NCBI GenBank assembly: GCA_018334735.1
Contig: JAGXLK010000086.1
Location: 1-8,169, forward strand
Source of the DNA: Planctomycetota bacterium
GTDB lineage: Bacteria; Planctomycetota; Brocadiia; SM23-32
Direction: 5' to 3'
Length of the DNA: 8,169 nt
Positions 6,302-8,169 of the stretch are shown here, in pieces. The position numbers and the translations under genes are program-made. Position 1 is the first letter of the stretch; the number at the start of each line of letters is the position of its first letter. The notes beneath the pieces were generated by a model. It searched no databases. It had not been told where the DNA came from and saw only the letters and a list, made by a program, of their open reading frames with translations.

Positions 6302-8169
6302 TTAGCGTTCAACGTTCTCAAGGCGAGGTTCGAACGATCTTCGCCAGCCTTTCGGAAACGTCATGTCGCGGATGACGAGCGTATGTTCACCTTCCGGCAC
6401 TGACAACCCGATCATTTTTGTGTTCTTCCATTTGCCCCCACCGCTATCGGGCCAATCGGTCCACGTGGCCATCCACTCTTCTCCATCGATTGTGTATTCC
6501 GGACGACGAATATACGTCGGTCGGGTGACCAGCAAAGCACGTTTCCGTCCTCGCGTCTCGATCTTGCTGGTTTCATCCTCCACGGTGGCCTCAAAAGGCA
6601 GTTCGCCCCGGATGGTTACTTGATCGGCAATTTTCTTCTTGACCCACCTGCCAGCCCCGCCTTCCACTTCGTGGTCCTTTTTCTCGAGCTGATCCAGGTC
6701 TATGGTTCGTTCGAAGGGTGCTTTACCTTCGTAGACGTGTCCTTTGTATCCCACGCGGCCGCTACCACTTTTGATGGTCAGAACCACGCGATCATCAAAA
6801 ATCCGCACCGCTCCGGCACGGGCGGTAAATACCACGTTCTCCTGATTGAAATCAATGGGCGTATCGCTGATAAACGCATATTCCGTGGATCCTTTTTGAT
6901 CGACTTTGATTACACCATCCTCCAGTTTCTGAAAATCCGGAGCTTTTCCGCCATCCGAGCGCGGGTACACGGTGTAAAAATAATCCTCCCCGCGCGGTGC
7001 CATCGCTTCGAAAACGGTCTTGGTTTCTTTCTTGCCGGTAATTAGGTCACTGAAATCGCGCTGGTTCAGCGACGGATTGTGCGCGTGCCTGAAATGCATA
7101 TTCACGGTAAAGGTAATGCGTGCACGGAAGCGTAGGGGTTCATTCCCGGCAAACCAGAAATGAGTGACTCCTCCTCCCGGGATCTTCATTCGGACGCGGT
7201 TGCCCTTTTTTTCGGCAAGTTCCTTCAGATTGGGTACTTTGTTGTGAGGCGTGCTCTCAGGGTCAAACGCTGAGCCATTCACCTGGATATTGTCCGCTTC
7301 ACCCAGGTTCAGCCACGTCCACCAGCTTCGATCAGAAGACGGATTACCCGGGAACGTATCCCGCATGACAAAATAACTATGTCCTTCGGGGGTGGGGCTT
7401 TTCATGAACAGGACGTGCCGGCGCCAGCGGCGCTCTTTCCCGTCCTCGTACAGCTCGGGGGGATAATACCTCTCTCCCATAGCATAGTCGGTGTACTCCC
7501 CAAAGCCGTACTTCTGCACCGGATTATCCACACGTCCAAAAATCTCCTTGGCATCATGTTTGACCAGTTTCACGCGGTTGTGATAGATCGCATTGTTGGC
7601 ATTGGCCGGCTGCCGTAAATAGCCATAACCTGTCCCCGGTGACACGGGCATCCCGCCCTGGCCATACACGATGACGTTAAACACGTCGGTGTCCCAGTGG
7701 GACCAGTTCATGCCCGCGCGGAATAGCATGCTCGTCTCATGCGGCGTACCCGCACGGTCCCGGAACATAACTCCATAATTGGGGAGAATCCGGCTTTTCA
7801 GCCCGGGATCTGTGCCCTCTTTCCAGGCGAGGTAGTTGAACGCATTGTGGGTCGTGTTCTCACGTCGCGATGCCACACCATTGTTCGGACCATAGTTCTC
7901 GCGGTGCATCCACCGAAGGAACCCATGCATATCCGGCCCTGCCGCGCGCATAGTCTGGCCAAAGATACTCTCCACCCGGTCGCCGCTGTTGCCCATGCCC
8001 GGGATGATGCGCAGACCATCGAACCGACGATCAGGCATGGTGAGATTGGCCAGGTAACGCAATGTGCGGGCGTGATATCCTCCCCGCAAGTCCATTGTAC
8101 CCGTATTGTGAAGAACGTTGATGGCAGTATCCAGAAACCGCGTGGGACCGTAAAGCTGATAATTCGGAC
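6302..8169 (-). CDS. Heparinase II/III-like polysaccharide lyase (lyase A), C-terminal 621 residues
   Basis: The frame is open from the right edge (first full codon at 8165-8167) to the TAA at 6302-6304. The ATG at 8093-8095 is internal: the 24 codons before it (PNYQLYGPTRFLDTAINVLH and on) read as continuous protein. The visible part holds the last toroid helices (about 1-115), then 'LPNYGVMFRDRAGTPHET' leading to 'NWSHWDTDVFNVIVYGQGG' (154-172), 'PVSPGTGYGY', 'YHNRVKL' (195-201) and a long beta-sandwich. It ends with a 'LVTRP ... IDGEEW ... VPEGEH' module. The same landmarks occur in the same order in lyase B, for example 'LPGFGAVLRAHAGDPNET', 'YFVFRDSF' against 'YFVMRDTF', and 'LYPRADG' against 'VYPRSDG'. 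The two are paralogues with low overall identity, so the duplication is old or one copy was acquired separately. Lyase A lacks roughly 70 residues that lyase B has before the final module. Its signal peptide and N-terminal domains lie outside the window. Confidence 0.85.
   Translation of the reverse strand, partial: PNYQLYGPTRFLDTAINVLHNTGTMDLRGGYHARTLRYLANLTMPDRRFDGLRIIPGMGNSGDRVESIFGQTMRAAGPDMHGFLRWMHRENYGPNNGVASRRENTTHNAFNYLAWKEGTDPGLKSRILPNYGVMFRDRAGTPHETSMLFRAGMNWSHWDTDVFNVIVYGQGGMPVSPGTGYGYLRQPANANNAIYHNRVKLVKHDAKEIFGRVDNPVQKYGFGEYTDYAMGERYYPPELYEDGKERRWRRHVLFMKSPTPEGHSYFVMRDTFPGNPSSDRSWWTWLNLGEADNIQVNGSAFDPESTPHNKVPNLKELAEKKGNRVRMKIPGGGVTHFWFAGNEPLRFRARITFTVNMHFRHAHNPSLNQRDFSDLITGKKETKTVFEAMAPRGEDYFYTVYPRSDGGKAPDFQKLEDGVIKVDQKGSTEYAFISDTPIDFNQENVVFTARAGAVRIFDDRVVLTIKSGSGRVGYKGHVYEGKAPFERTIDLDQLEKKDHEVEGGAGRWVKKKIADQVTIRGELPFEATVEDETSKIETRGRKRALLVTRPTYIRRPEYTIDGEEWMATWTDWPDSGGGKWKNTKMIGLSVPEGEHTLVIRDMTFPKGWRRSFEPRLENVER

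Noticed and set aside
8093..8095. ATG as the start of lyase A
   Set aside because: The frame stays open to the window edge and the upstream codons read as protein of the same toroid domain; no ribosome site precedes the ATG.

Overview
The window carries four genes, all on the minus strand, so they are described from the right end to the left. The content is a polysaccharide- or glycoside-degradation neighbourhood: two large heparinase II/III-like lyases in tandem (6302-8169, cut by the window edge, and 2242-6216, complete), a secreted beta-propeller protein with an Asp-box (881-2077), and the first 150 codons of a glycosyl-hydrolase-like (GHL10-type) TIM-barrel protein (1-450, cut by the window edge). 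This gene set, the very large exported lyases with an extra N-terminal beta region, and the moderate GC content fit a member of the Planctomycetota/Verrucomicrobiota/Lentisphaerota/Kiritimatiellota group. That placement is inferred from gene style only; no marker gene is present.

Region by region: 6302-8169 holds the C-terminal ~621 residues of lyase A. An 85-base gap with a good Shine-Dalgarno leads to lyase B, a 1,324-residue exported protein with N-terminal beta domains, an alpha/alpha toroid, a beta-sandwich and a C-terminal extension. A 164-base gap with a possible promoter leads to the beta-propeller gene. Next comes the main surprise. The 156 bases after the propeller stop codon translate, in the same frame, into a recognisable C-terminus of a YbhB/YbcL (PEBP, Raf-kinase-inhibitor-like) protein, ending in its own TAA. 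The rest of the PEBP gene is absent, so this is a gene remnant and probably a rearrangement scar. The following 274 bases hold a GC-rich, self-complementary block and an operator-like perfect inverted repeat just upstream of the GHL10-type gene.

Working model (inference): the two lyases depolymerise a uronic-acid-containing polysaccharide outside the cytoplasm, the propeller protein binds or trims glycans there, and the GHL10-type protein, which shows no signal peptide, acts inside the cell. No sulfatase, transporter, SusCD pair or regulator gene is visible, so the substrate cannot be named. I see no RNA gene, CRISPR array, transposase or convincing rho-independent terminator. I found no undescribed multi-gene system. 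The items most worth a second look are the PEBP remnant, the unusual metal-site residues in both lyases, and the lyases' shared C-terminal domain.
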